Shown here in pieces: positions 51,082-59,086 of a stretch of DNA of 64,000 bases (positions are counted from its first letter, which is position 1; each line of letters starts with the position of its first letter). The DNA is from Actinomycetes bacterium (GTDB lineage: Bacteria > Actinomycetota > Acidimicrobiia > Acidimicrobiales > RAAP-2), in the NCBI GenBank assembly GCA_021791895.1, contig JAJYVS010000001.1:62001-126000 (forward strand). Reading direction: 5' to 3'. The notes beneath the pieces were generated by a model. It saw nothing but the letters and a program-made list of their open reading frames with translations, had not been told where the DNA came from and made no database searches. A program made the position numbers and the translations under genes.

Positions 51082-51989
51082 AGCGTCATCTAACCGTCGA
51101 AGACCTCGCCCGCGATGGTCGCTTCGTCCGGGTCAACATGGAGGATCGGATGAACGACCCCCGTAATGTCGGGGGTCCGGGTGCCTACGGACGTGACGCG
51201 GCCGAACAGGCCGGTGAGGGAGGCCGGGCGGGACGGGTCGGGCTAGGCCGCATGGTCCCCGACGCGCCCAACGCACCGGACGCCGCCCGCTCGCTCATGC
51301 ACGGCATCTTCGTGGGTGAAATCCAGGCGCTCGAGGGTGCCGGACGGACCTGCTACGACTTCGACCTCGGCGACGGCGCAGACCAGGTCCCCTACGCTTT
51401 GAAGCTGGACATGGCGAGGCAGTGCTGGGACGAAGCTCGACACTGTGAGATCTCGGTCAAGCTCACCGAATGGATGGGGACCGAGATCGGGGAGTTCACC
51501 GAGTCGCCCTTCCTCTTCCAAGCGGCCTGCAACCCCGACGCTCTTCTGCGATTGGCCGGCGTCAATCGGGCCCTCGAGGGGTTGGCCATCGACGTGTTCA
51601 ACACGATGCGCGACTTCGGCGACAAGGCCGGTGATCCGGTGCTCGAGTTCTGCGAGGACTGGATGCTCGCTGACGAGGTCACCCACGTGAAGATGGGGTC
51701 GGACTGGATGCGCAAGCTCACCGTGAATGACCCTGAGCGCCGGGCACGCGCGCTCGAGTTCCAGTCGGTCGTCGACAAATTGTTCTCGCTCGGCGGCGGG
51801 CGGAGCGACGACGAGGACAGCCCAATCCGTCTCGCTCGGCGGTTCCGCCAGATGGCCGGCTTCACCGACAGCGAGATCGACGAGATCGCTGAGGTCTCGC
51901 GCCAGGCTCGCAACGAGGCAGAGGACCGGGTTGCCGCCCGCCGTGCAGCCATGGCCGCAGCCGCCGGTTCGAGCCCTCCCGCCAGCTAA
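51078..51989 (+). CDS. ferritin-like di-iron protein (DUF455-like)
   Basis: 303 residues. The ligand pattern is complete: E81 or E86, E119xxH122 (EARH), E167, E200xxH203 (EVTH), the order of ferritin-like di-iron oxidases and oxygenases. Residues 1-65 are a Gly-rich lead that may bind a partner, and the last 70 are acidic and basic repeats. It is closest in style to DUF455/MiaE-like proteins. I infer an oxygen-activating di-iron centre, substrate unknown. It is translationally coupled to the preceding ferritin-like gene and 20 bp before the next. Confidence 0.75.
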   Translation: MKRHLTVEDLARDGRFVRVNMEDRMNDPRNVGGPGAYGRDAAEQAGEGGRAGRVGLGRMVPDAPNAPDAARSLMHGIFVGEIQALEGAGRTCYDFDLGDGADQVPYALKLDMARQCWDEARHCEISVKLTEWMGTEIGEFTESPFLFQAACNPDALLRLAGVNRALEGLAIDVFNTMRDFGDKAGDPVLEFCEDWMLADEVTHVKMGSDWMRKLTVNDPERRARALEFQSVVDKLFSLGGGRSDDEDSPIRLARRFRQMAGFTDSEIDEIAEVSRQARNEAEDRVAARRAAMAAAAGSSPPAS

Positions 51990-52009
51990 CGAGCCGAGGG
52001 ACCCGCCCC

Positions 52010-52564
52010 GTGGGCAAGGTGACCGTTACGCCCGAGGAGTTCTCGTTGGTGTTCTTCGAGGCCGACCGCATTGCCGCCGTAACGGCCGAGATCGCCGCCA
52101 AGGTGGGGATCGAACCGGACGTCCAGGTTGAGATCGAGGAGGCCAGCCCGCTCGGGCGCCTCCGGGTCCGGTCGGTCGAGCCGATCGAGCTGTGGGCGCA
52201 AGGTGGCGCGCTGGAAGACCCCAGACGGCCGCGGTACCTCTCCGAGCGGCACCTGGCTCAGTCGTTGGGACGCCTCCTGTTCCGCGTCAAGGACCGGTTG
52301 AACCCGGACTTCGCCGACGCACCCCAGGACGACGATCTCACTCTCCAGCAGCAGAACATCTGGGACATCTACTGCCTTGGACGCCTCGAACGAGCCGGGT
52401 ACGACGCCGCCAAGAGCCGCTGGCTCTACCACTTCCGCACCCGCCAGGGCTTCTCGGACGTGAGTGACGCCGCGTTCGACCGGCTCTGGGCCGCTGACGG
52501 ACTGACATGGGCGGACCTGGAATCGGTCCGGACCGAGCTTGCCGAGGCACGGTCCGCCGCATAG
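52010..52564 (+). CDS. unknown protein, third gene of the ferritin-like cluster
   Basis: 184 residues from GTG 52010, 20 bp after the di-iron gene. It has an N-terminal alpha/beta part (residues 1-60, GIEPDVQVEIEEASPLGRL), then a largely helical middle with SERHLAQSLGRLLFRVKDRL (about 85-104), and a C-terminal acidic tail. No metal-binding motif and no family recognised. Its fixed place suggests a small accessory or regulatory subunit, comparable to the small proteins in multicomponent monooxygenases, but no homology is claimed. Confidence 0.7.
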   Translation: MGKVTVTPEEFSLVFFEADRIAAVTAEIAAKVGIEPDVQVEIEEASPLGRLRVRSVEPIELWAQGGALEDPRRPRYLSERHLAQSLGRLLFRVKDRLNPDFADAPQDDDLTLQQQNIWDIYCLGRLERAGYDAAKSRWLYHFRTRQGFSDVSDAAFDRLWAADGLTWADLESVRTELAEARSAA

Positions 52565-52568
52565 GGGC

Positions 52569-52913
52569 CTATTGCAAGTCGTGGGCGGAGATGCCCTCGA
52601 ACAGGTCGATGTCGGGTCGGCTCCGGAGAAGCCCTTCGCAGGCGTGGGCCATTTCCACCATGTCGTCGGAGTTGAAGTGGTCCTGCTGGGCTGCGGCCGA
52701 CTCCCACTTCTCGATGATCAGATAGCGCCCCGGACTGGTCACCGAACCGCAGAGGTCGATATTGCGGCAACCCGGGTGGTTGCGTGAGAGCACGACGTAC
52801 TTCGATAGCACGGACATCAACCGATCCGCTGCCACCTCGTCGGCCTCACGGGCATCGAAGATCATGGTCACGACGGTGATCTCCACCTCGGGGTGGTGGT
52901 TGTTGTTGCTCAT
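52569..52913 (-). CDS. ABM-family (quinol monooxygenase-like) protein
   Basis: 114 residues. The ferredoxin-like ABM fold is seen in SRNHPGCRNIDLC, RYLIIEKWESAAAQQDHF and the C-terminal VEMAHACEGLLRS. The HPGC, EKWES and HF residues are typical of the YgiN group of small oxygenases. The catalytic role is unproven. It converges on the cluster above; both stop codons lie in the palindrome ATAGG-GG-CCTAT (52561-52572). Confidence 0.82.
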   Translation of the reverse strand: MSNNNHHPEVEITVVTMIFDAREADEVAADRLMSVLSKYVVLSRNHPGCRNIDLCGSVTSPGRYLIIEKWESAAAQQDHFNSDDMVEMAHACEGLLRSRPDIDLFEGISAHDLQ

Positions 52914-53097
52914 GGCCCGACGCTACGCCGGTCGTTGCACTCCAAGCGACCGGAAATGCCGACGGGAAGTCGGCACATCTGGCCCGCCATCGAGAGAAGC
53001 GGGTGCGGCGATCTGGCCTTGTCACCCCTGATCCCCAGGCCGAGCCGTGCGCATCCGACCACAGCAGGGTTTGCGAGGCGGTATCGGAGAGACCCGC

Positions 53098-53925
53098 CTA
53101 TGCGGTCGTCGTACAGGTCGCTGCCCCGACAGTCACCGTGATGCCTTCTCCCGGTGAGGTGTAGTAGAGGAGGATCGTCACCGATCCCGAGCTGTCCGTG
53201 TAGTCGCTCCAGGAATCTGTCGCGTCCCTTGCCGTGGCCAGCTGATCGGGTTGATTCGAGGTGATCGAGACGTTGTAGTCGCCGTTGTACCCGTCGTTGG
53301 CCAAAACGGCACTGGCCTGACACCAGGCACCGACGGGGGGAGCCGGAGAAAAAGTCGGCAACGTGCCCATGTACTTCTGGTAGGCGGTGACCCAATTCGA
53401 CGAGATGGCGAGTTGCGCAGCCAGAAGGGTGACCTGGCCCGAACACACGAGATCGTTGAGTCGGTTCTCCAAGCTGTCCTTGGAGTTCACGAACGTCGTG
53501 GCGGCGGGATTGTCGTTCGGTTCGATCCACAGGTTCGCCGGATCGTTCGGGTCGCCGCCGAGCTCCAGAGGGATCAGATGGTCGTATTCGGCGGTCGAGA
53601 AGGGCCCGGTGTAGCCATAGGCGAGTGCCGACGCCTGCTTCTCCGGCTCGGTCACGCTCTCAGGCGGGCGGATGCCGGCGGTATAGCCACTCGCGCAAAT
53701 GGTCGAGCCGATGTCGGCCTGGGTGACCAGCGGGTCGATGGCGCCCGGGGTGCACGCCTGGTCCGGGAGGGGAAATGTGCCCACCCAGCCGTAGTGGCGG
53801 GAGCCTGGCGAAGGCTGGGGTTGAACGGTGTAGGTGGCCATCGGACCGGGGACGATCTTGAAGCAGCTGCTCAACGCGACCGCAGCAACGACGGTCGCCC
53901 CGAGCACGAACACGCGCTTCTTCAC
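53098..53925 (-). CDS. lipoprotein with HNH-nuclease-like motif
   Basis: 275 residues. Signal peptide with lipobox LSSC (C21) and no charged cytosolic part, so it is anchored outside the membrane. EYDHLIPLELGG (D115, H116) followed by NDPANLWIEP (N131) matches the HNH-type DH...N pattern of secreted nucleases. The C-terminal ~110 residues (beta-rich, several Cys) are of unknown role. It could degrade DNA for nutrition or be an effector. No immunity gene was identified next to it. Confidence 0.7.
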   Translation of the reverse strand: MKKRVFVLGATVVAAVALSSCFKIVPGPMATYTVQPQPSPGSRHYGWVGTFPLPDQACTPGAIDPLVTQADIGSTICASGYTAGIRPPESVTEPEKQASALAYGYTGPFSTAEYDHLIPLELGGDPNDPANLWIEPNDNPAATTFVNSKDSLENRLNDLVCSGQVTLLAAQLAISSNWVTAYQKYMGTLPTFSPAPPVGAWCQASAVLANDGYNGDYNVSITSNQPDQLATARDATDSWSDYTDSSGSVTILLYYTSPGEGITVTVGAATCTTTA

Positions 53926-54041
53926 CAGGCCGAAGCGTACATTTCAAGCGCAAAATCCCACGCTGACTCGGCAATCTTGCTCACGCTCACGTACTCATCA
54001 CCTAAAGAGCCAGCGCGTTGTCCGAAGCGGTTGGAACTAGT

Positions 54042-54606
54042 GGCGTGGAACGTCGGACACGCATGAGCGGACAAGACCGCAGGCAGCAGGTTCTGGCCAT
54101 CGCCGCCGAAGAGTTCGTAGAAGCGGGCTTGCACGGGGTTTTGACCGAGGTCATCGCCAAGCGGGCCGAGATCGCCCAGGCCTACCTTCCGGAAGTTCAG
54201 GGCCAAGAAGGTCCTGTTCTTGGAGCTGGTCGTGGCCGCGTTCGATCGCATGACCGAGGGAATGCGGGACGTCGCCGGCGCAACGACCGGGCTCGATGGT
54301 GTGCGCTACAACGAGATGTTGGTCGACCATACCTCGCTGCTGCTGCAGCTCCAGGGCTTCGCCGCCTGCGGCGATTCAAAGGTGCGCAAGGCCGTGCGTG
54401 ACAGCTTCGGGCGGATGTGGCAGACGGTCGCCACCGTCACTCAGCTCGATCCGGTGACGATCAAGGCATTTCTCCCCTTCGGCATGCTGCTGAACAACGC
54501 TGCAGCGCTGCAGGTCGCTCAACTCGATGAACCATGGTCCGAGGGTGTGCGTACTCGCATTCGCCCAGGGCTGTTCGAGCACATCAACACCGATACCAAC
54601 CGATGA
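54042..54606 (+). pseudogene. TetR-family regulator, one frameshift
   Basis: The HTH half is in one frame: VLAIAAEEFVEAGLHGVLTE and IAKRAEIAQAYL. The second half, FRKFRAKKVLFLELVVAAFD and on to the stop at 54606, is in another frame. The break falls at about 54187 in TACCTTCCGG. The joined protein would be about 190 residues, normal for TetR. It is either a young pseudogene or a sequencing error. No clear operator is seen; the decayed CocE gene next door is a plausible former target. Confidence 0.75.
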
Positions 54607-54744
54607 CGTCGGCCGGCGGTTGCATTGGTGGACTCTGATTCCAACGCACCCCGACCTCGAATGTCCTCCGGGTCGACTCCCCGATTCATCGTCCGAAGGT
54701 GGGAGTTAGGCTCACGATCGACCGAAAGCGCTACATTCTCCCTG

Positions 54745-55290
54745 GTGAAGAACCTCGTTGGAAAAACTGCGCCAGCGGCTGGACGTCTTCGCCGGGCTGT
54801 CCGCCGGCTACGTACTGCGATCAGACCCGACGTGGTGGTCACCGCTGCGCCGGCAATGACCATCGATTGGGACGTCCCGGTCCCCGTGAGGGACGAGACC
54901 GTTCTTCGGGTGACGTGTTTCGCCCCACCGATGGAGTCCCGGTCCCGGTGACCATGTCCGCCCACCCCTACGGCACGGATCGGATCCCGGCCCGCACCCG
55001 GGGCGGCAAGGGAGTTGGCCTCCAGTATCGGCTGTTCCCCCAGCCGGCACCGGTGCGCATCTCCGAGCTCACCAGCGGCGCCCGCCCCGGGGTGGTGGGT
55101 GCCCAATGGCTCCGCCGTCTTCAACGCCGACCTGCGGGGCGGGGGGACCTCGGAGGGCACTGGCGTCCTCTTTTCCGACGGCGAGGCTGACGACTACCAC
55201 GACCTGATCGAGTGGGTCGGCACGCAGCCGTGCTCGGATGGGAAGGTCGGCCTGTGCGGAGTGTCGTACCTGGCAATCAGCCAGTATAAG
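54745..55290 (+). pseudogene. CocE/NonD-type X-Pro peptidase-like hydrolase, truncated by IS remnant
   Basis: IDWDVPVPVRDETVLRVTCF, then FRPTDGVPVPVTMSAHPYG, GWWVPNGSAVFNADLRGGG and VGLCGVSYLAISQY are the front part of a CocE-like hydrolase including the GxSYxG nucleophile elbow. The frame shifts near 54915 and 55075. The gene ends abruptly at about 55290, where the ISL3 sequence begins, so the catalytic C-terminal half is gone. Clearly non-functional. Confidence 0.75.
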
Positions 55291-55700
55291 GGGTTTTCCT
55301 CGGGTTACCATGGGTCATTTCCCGACGGGTAGCACCCGTTCGGTCGGCAGCTCCACGGTGATGCCGCCACAGCACAGGTAGATCATTGCGATGAGCGCCG
55401 TCGCGCGGTGATGGCCGTAACCACGGTGGTTGATGAGGCGGATCTTCGAGTTCAGGCCTTCCAATTTGGAATTCGACAGGCCGAGCTCGACCGCGGCCAG
55501 GATCCTGTCGCGGTTGGCGCGCACGGTCTTCGACAGCGTGACGAAGGTGGGGATGCGGCATCGGCACGCCCAGGCCAGCCACCAGTCCAGGTGCTCGGCC
55601 GCGTCGGAGGGCTTCTGTAGGCGGTACAGGTCACGAATCCTTCCTTGAGCTGCCAGCAGCGATAGAGGACCGAACGGTTGGCGCGCAGCTGGGAAGCCCC
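55291..55700 (-). mobile_element. ISL3-family insertion-sequence remnant
   Basis: On the minus strand the final ~125 residues of an ISL3 transposase are readable, ending at the TGA 55315-55317: SNSKLEGLNSKIRLINHRGY, then HHRATALIAMIYLCCGGI. Upstream, EHLDWWLAWACRCRIPTF and VLYRCWQLKE follow, with one frame change near 55640. About two thirds of the transposase and one inverted repeat are missing. The boundary 55291 has a GGGTTTTCCTC-type end that could be the terminal repeat. The element split the CocE-like gene. Confidence 0.8.
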
Positions 55701-55873
55701 ACCTCTGGGCAGCATCCTCGCCCGGCCTTTCTCCGCTCTCAGCTCGGTGAACCGAAGAGACTGTGATTCGACTCGCCGGATCTCCGCAAACGAACCGAAT
55801 TCGTTCTTCGGAGACGGACTGTCACCGCCGATCGATCGTGCAGCAAATGATGCTAGCACTCCCTACCTCACTA

Positions 55874-55889
55874 TATGATAGCATGCTAT
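55874..55889 (+). promoter_or_regulatory. toxin-antitoxin operator/promoter palindrome
   Basis: ATAGCATGCTAT (55878-55889) is a perfect 12-bp palindrome just before GTG 55891. TATGAT (55874-55879) and TAGCAT (55879-55884) are -10-like, and TAGCAT is 6 nt from the GTG. An antitoxin dimer would cover the promoter. Region 55701-55877 has only remnants of IS-like sequence, no clear gene. Confidence 0.6.
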
Positions 55890-55890
55890 T

Positions 55891-56100
55891 GTGGCCTCAT
55901 CGAGAACGACCTTCACGTTGGACGCCGAGTTGGCTGAGCGAGCTCGGCAACTCGGCGTCAACATTTCGGCTGCTGCTCGTCAAGGGGTCGCCGAGGCCGT
56001 ACGCGCCGCCCTGGCGCGAGCCGACAGGGACGCATATCTGAGACAGCCCGAACATGCCGACGCTTTCTGGACCGATGCCGAAGCATGGGGTGAGCCTTGA
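55891..56100 (+). CDS. CcdA-like antitoxin
   Basis: 69 residues. The N-terminus TTFTLDAELAERARQLGVNI is a ribbon-helix-helix type DNA-binding region, and the C-terminal half (ALARADRDAYLRQPEHADAF) is an acidic toxin-binding tail. CcdA-like antitoxins normally pair with CcdB, here with a MazF-type toxin. The palindrome at its start is its likely site. Its stop overlaps the start of the toxin gene. Confidence 0.75.
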   Translation: MASSRTTFTLDAELAERARQLGVNISAAARQGVAEAVRAALARADRDAYLRQPEHADAFWTDAEAWGEP

Positions 56101-56405
56101 GACGCGGTGAGGTTTGGTTGGCTGACGTTGGTCGGAAGAAACGGCCCGTCCTGCTGTTAACCCGATCCGAGGTGCTCGACGCGCGGAGCCTCGTGACGGT
56201 GGCCGAGGTCACCACCTCTATGCGTGGCCTCGCTGCAGAAGTCCATATCGACCACGTCGAGGTTGGCTTGGACCGACCGTCGGTCATCAACTGTGACGGT
56301 CTCCACACCGTCCACCAGGCATCGCTCACCGGTCCCGTCGGTCACGTCAGCGATGACACTATGCAACGGGTCTGCTCGGCGATCAGTTACGCGCTCGCTT
56401 GCTAA
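56097..56405 (+). CDS. MazF/PemK-type ribonuclease toxin
   Basis: 102 residues from TTG 56097, whose TTGA overlaps the antitoxin stop. RRGEVWLADVG at the start, KKRPVLLL and VTTSMRG match the MazF/PemK fold, and SVINCDGLHTVHQASLTG the later conserved part with the catalytic region. The toxin would cleave mRNA when not bound by the antitoxin. The pair lies between an IS remnant and a tRNA gene, consistent with acquisition. Confidence 0.8.
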   Translation: MRRGEVWLADVGRKKRPVLLLTRSEVLDARSLVTVAEVTTSMRGLAAEVHIDHVEVGLDRPSVINCDGLHTVHQASLTGPVGHVSDDTMQRVCSAISYALAC

Positions 56406-56447
56406 CGAGTTGGCAGTTCGAATACGGAGATCTGGTTTCCGTCGAAG

Positions 56448-56522
56448 TGGGCGCTGAGGGACTTGAACCCCCGACCTGTTGGTTGTAAGCCAACTGCTCT
56501 AACCAGACTGAGCTAAGCGCCC
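56448..56522 (-). tRNA. tRNA-Val (anticodon UAC)
   Basis: The minus strand folds into a full cloverleaf: acceptor GGGCGCT/AGCGCCC, D-arm GCTC/GAGC, anticodon arm GTTGG-CTTACAA-CCAAC with anticodon TAC (UAC), and T-arm GGGGG-TTCAAGT-CCCTC. No CCA is encoded after the discriminator A. The 35-bp spacer to the TA genes is free of other features. Confidence 0.92.
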
Positions 56523-56669
56523 TTCACCGCACCGCACGATTCCAGACTAGAGACCTCTCGTCGAGTCTCGCTATCTCAGGTACTTAGAATGTTGACGAAC
56601 TTGAGCGAGCGCTTTTCCAGGACCCAGCCAAGACAGGCCTGGCCCGACGAGGTCTGGGTGGCGACAGAG

Positions 56670-57404
56670 TCAGGCCATCGTTGCGGCAAGGATGGTCGAC
56701 AGGAGCTGTGGCGTCGCCGCAGCGATGGGACGTCGTTCCGCCGCCGTGGTGACCCAGGGGTCCTTCCGGTCCAGTTCGGCGATCGCGGCTCCGGCTTCGA
56801 CACAGATCAGGAGACCTGCCAGGTAGTCCCATGGCCGAAGCGAAATCCCCGAACCCAGCACGTAGGCATCCAGGCTGCCGTCGGCCACTCCGCAGAACTC
56901 CAGAGACGCACAGCCGAGCGTGCGGTGTTGCCAGGACCCGACCTGAGCGCTCACCAGACCTGAGAGACCAACCACGGACACCTCGATGGATTGGCAGGGC
57001 GAGGGGTGGATGGAGGCGCCGTCTCGCCAGGCTCCCATCCCCCTGACGGCATGAAATCGCTGCCCCGTGCCGTGGCTGAGCACCGTTCCGATCCAAGGAC
57101 CTTCCTCATCGAATACGCAGATGCTCGTGGAATAGAAGGGGATTCCCCGATACGCATTCGTGGATCCGTCGATGGGGTCGAGAAGGGCCATCAGCGCGCT
57201 CTTGCCCTCCGTCAGACCAGACTCTTCTGACATCACCGACATCCCTTGGTCGACCAGCATGGCGACGGCTGCGTCGTCGGCGGCGACGTCGAGTCCGTAC
57301 TGACCCGGACGATCGGTCGGGCCCGCGTCCGTCATCCCCAGGATGGCGGCATTGGCGGCCGTGGAGGCCTCAAAAAGCAGGTCAACGACTCCAAACGCGT
57401 CCAC
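56670..57404 (-). CDS. inositol-monophosphatase-family protein
   Basis: 244 residues. The metal site is SEESG (about residues 58-62) and DPIDGSTN (about 76-83); the later motif reads WDYLAG where WDxAAG is usual. The fold is that of IMPase, CysQ or fructose-1,6-bisphosphatase-like enzymes, which remove phosphate with Mg. Actinobacterial members include histidinol-phosphatase and inositol monophosphatase. Which it is cannot be told. The start lies 55 bp from a divergent unknown gene. Confidence 0.85.
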   Translation of the reverse strand: MDAFGVVDLLFEASTAANAAILGMTDAGPTDRPGQYGLDVAADDAAVAMLVDQGMSVMSEESGLTEGKSALMALLDPIDGSTNAYRGIPFYSTSICVFDEEGPWIGTVLSHGTGQRFHAVRGMGAWRDGASIHPSPCQSIEVSVVGLSGLVSAQVGSWQHRTLGCASLEFCGVADGSLDAYVLGSGISLRPWDYLAGLLICVEAGAAIAELDRKDPWVTTAAERRPIAAATPQLLSTILAATMA

Positions 57405-57459
57405 ATCACGACGCTACCGGCTGGGATGACCCCGTCGGACCACGTCTAGGCTCTCTGGC

Positions 57460-58017
57460 GTGGCAGCGATCGATGTAGCCGGTTACGTGGCCGACCTGAA
57501 GGACCACTCGGTCGACCACGGCTTCCACGTGCACGACGAACGGCACTTCGTGGAGACCTATTCGCTCCGCCAAGTCTGGGAGGTGGACCTCCATCCGGAA
57601 GAGGGGTGCGGAGGGCCGGTCGACCTGCACCTGGCTCTGGATGTCGACCCCAGGGTGCTGCTCAGCTTCGAGGACGTGGTTCTCGGACTCGCCGACGATG
57701 AAGAGCCTCCCGACGAGTACCACTTTCCGCTGACCTTCACTTGGGCCCTTCCCCCGCTCCCCAAAGGACCTGATCTCCTTCGTCTGGCGATTGACCTCGC
57801 AGGCATCGGAGGAATCGAACTTCCCCTCGAGGTTTCGGCCATCGACTCGTTTGCCTCGGCGACCGACGGGCCAGAGAGGCGTCTCAGCGTGCTGGCACGC
57901 CACCCCGTCTCCCTCGCGAAGGTCTTAGCCGGCGAGGAGCTGTTGTGCGATGTCTTTGACAGGAGCCTGAACGTCAGCCGATTCCTGCTCGAAGCTGCAG
58001 TCGGGTGGCTCGGCTGA
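57460..58017 (+). CDS. protein of unknown function
   Basis: 185 residues from GTG 57460, with TAGGCT 7 nt upstream (leaderless pattern almost identical to cydD). The protein is acidic with mixed alpha/beta character (FHVHDERHFVETYSLRQVW, then LALDVDPRVLLSFED). No conserved catalytic motif is recognised. It precedes a lipoprotein gene by 5 bp, so both are probably one unit. Confidence 0.65.
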   Translation: MAAIDVAGYVADLKDHSVDHGFHVHDERHFVETYSLRQVWEVDLHPEEGCGGPVDLHLALDVDPRVLLSFEDVVLGLADDEEPPDEYHFPLTFTWALPPLPKGPDLLRLAIDLAGIGGIELPLEVSAIDSFASATDGPERRLSVLARHPVSLAKVLAGEELLCDVFDRSLNVSRFLLEAAVGWLG

Positions 58018-58022
58018 CCTCA

Positions 58023-58496
58023 GTGCGCCGCAAGACGGTCCATTTCCTTGTGCTCGCGGCACTTGGCTCATTGGCGCTCGCCTCGTGCGGCGATCAGTCT
58101 GCCCTTAGCCTCGCTAGGGAGGCATGTGTCCATGTCCACCGGTCGATCCACGAGTACGACACCGCGATTCACGCGAAAAGCAACGCGCAAAAGGTTCGAG
58201 ACCTGAAAGCGGCGACGATCGACCTCCAGAAGGCTGAGCCACTCGCGGCCTCGGCCACCTCGGCCGACGGACGGTGGAATGCACTGATGACGACGCTGAG
58301 TGAGTTTGGACAGGTTGACGAGGGACACCTCATTCAGGCGCTTCAAGCCCAGTGTGCGGTCGCCGACAACAATCAGTCGGGCATCCAGGGTCTCGCCCAC
58401 CTAATGCCGATCGGATCGCGCCACCTCCGGTACCCGAACATCGTGACCTCGCTGGTCATCGGTACCCAGCGGGCCGGACCGGGGGCACTTTCCTAG
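58023..58496 (+). CDS. small lipoprotein of unknown function
   Basis: 157 residues from GTG 58023. A basic start RRKTVHFLVL is followed by a hydrophobic segment and lipobox LASC (about residues 18-21, ALASCGD), so it is a lipoprotein. The mature part is Ala/Gln-rich and helical with QALQAQCAVADNNQ. No known family. Just 5 bp follow the preceding stop. Region 58497-58575 shows nothing. Confidence 0.65.
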   Translation: MRRKTVHFLVLAALGSLALASCGDQSALSLAREACVHVHRSIHEYDTAIHAKSNAQKVRDLKAATIDLQKAEPLAASATSADGRWNALMTTLSEFGQVDEGHLIQALQAQCAVADNNQSGIQGLAHLMPIGSRHLRYPNIVTSLVIGTQRAGPGALS

Positions 58497-58575
58497 GGAC
58501 GCTGACGGTCGAGCACCACTCCGGCGAGGCTGCTCGAACCCAGTGCCGCGTCGAACCAGGAGTCGGACGCGGCCC

Positions 58576-58965
58576 CTATGACTGGCCCGCCCAGCTCGAA
58601 TCGGCAACTCGGTGATGCTTCAGGCGCTCAATGAGCCACCCGATGCTGTTGGGCCGCGGCATCTCCGACTGCCACCCTCGGACGACCTCCTCCAGCTGCT
58701 CGCGCGAGGTGACGTGGGCGATGACGACGACGGTCATGCCGGTCACCGGGGCATGCTTCCCTCGCTCGACGTAGACATCTCCGAACGGGTCTTCCCACAT
58801 CGGGGGTGGAGGCTCACGCATGACGTAGAGCTCCGTCGTGTCCTCGACCCAGTTCAGCTCGTATCTCAGCCCGTGCGAATCCCGCCACTCGGTCCCCAAT
58901 TCCACCTCGGCGGATTGCCGGCGGCGTTCGTCCGCCTCATAGAACTGGTCTATGTCCATGCCCAA
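58576..58965 (-). CDS. small conserved protein of unknown function
   Basis: 129 residues (ATG 58965, or ATG 58959). Sequence like DIDQFYEADERRRQS at the N-terminus and VELGTEWRDSHGLRYELNWVEDT in the middle suggests a soluble domain with Trp-rich beta sheet. I have seen similar starts in actinobacterial hypothetical proteins, but I cannot name a function. It is transcribed opposite to its neighbours and its upstream region contains the repeats of the next feature. Confidence 0.6.
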   Translation of the reverse strand: MGMDIDQFYEADERRRQSAEVELGTEWRDSHGLRYELNWVEDTTELYVMREPPPPMWEDPFGDVYVERGKHAPVTGMTVVVIAHVTSREQLEEVVRGWQSEMPRPNSIGWLIERLKHHRVADSSWAGQS

Positions 58966-59045
58966 ACACTAATGCTCCGCCGTATCGCTCCTCATCAGTA
59001 GCACAACATTCCGGACAACACGCCACGACCAAACGATTTCGGCGA

Positions 59046-59077
59046 GTGGGAAGCATTGGGGGAACGGCGGTTCCCAC
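59046..59077 (+). promoter_or_regulatory. GGGAA-type inverted repeats upstream of the HTH gene
   Basis: GTGGGAA (59046-59052) and TTCCCAC (59071-59077) form an inverted repeat, inside which GGGAAC-GGCG-GTTCCC (59060-59075) is another. These lie 10-40 bp before ATG 59087 and look like an operator, possibly for the HTH protein itself or an ECF sigma factor (GGAAC boxes). Confidence 0.5.
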
Positions 59078-59086
59078 GATCCGCCA

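Noticed and set aside
52561-52572. Palindrome over the two convergent stop codons as terminator
   Set aside because: Two TAG codons facing each other 4 bp apart generate most of the symmetry; the 5-bp arms with 2-nt loop are too weak to call a terminator.
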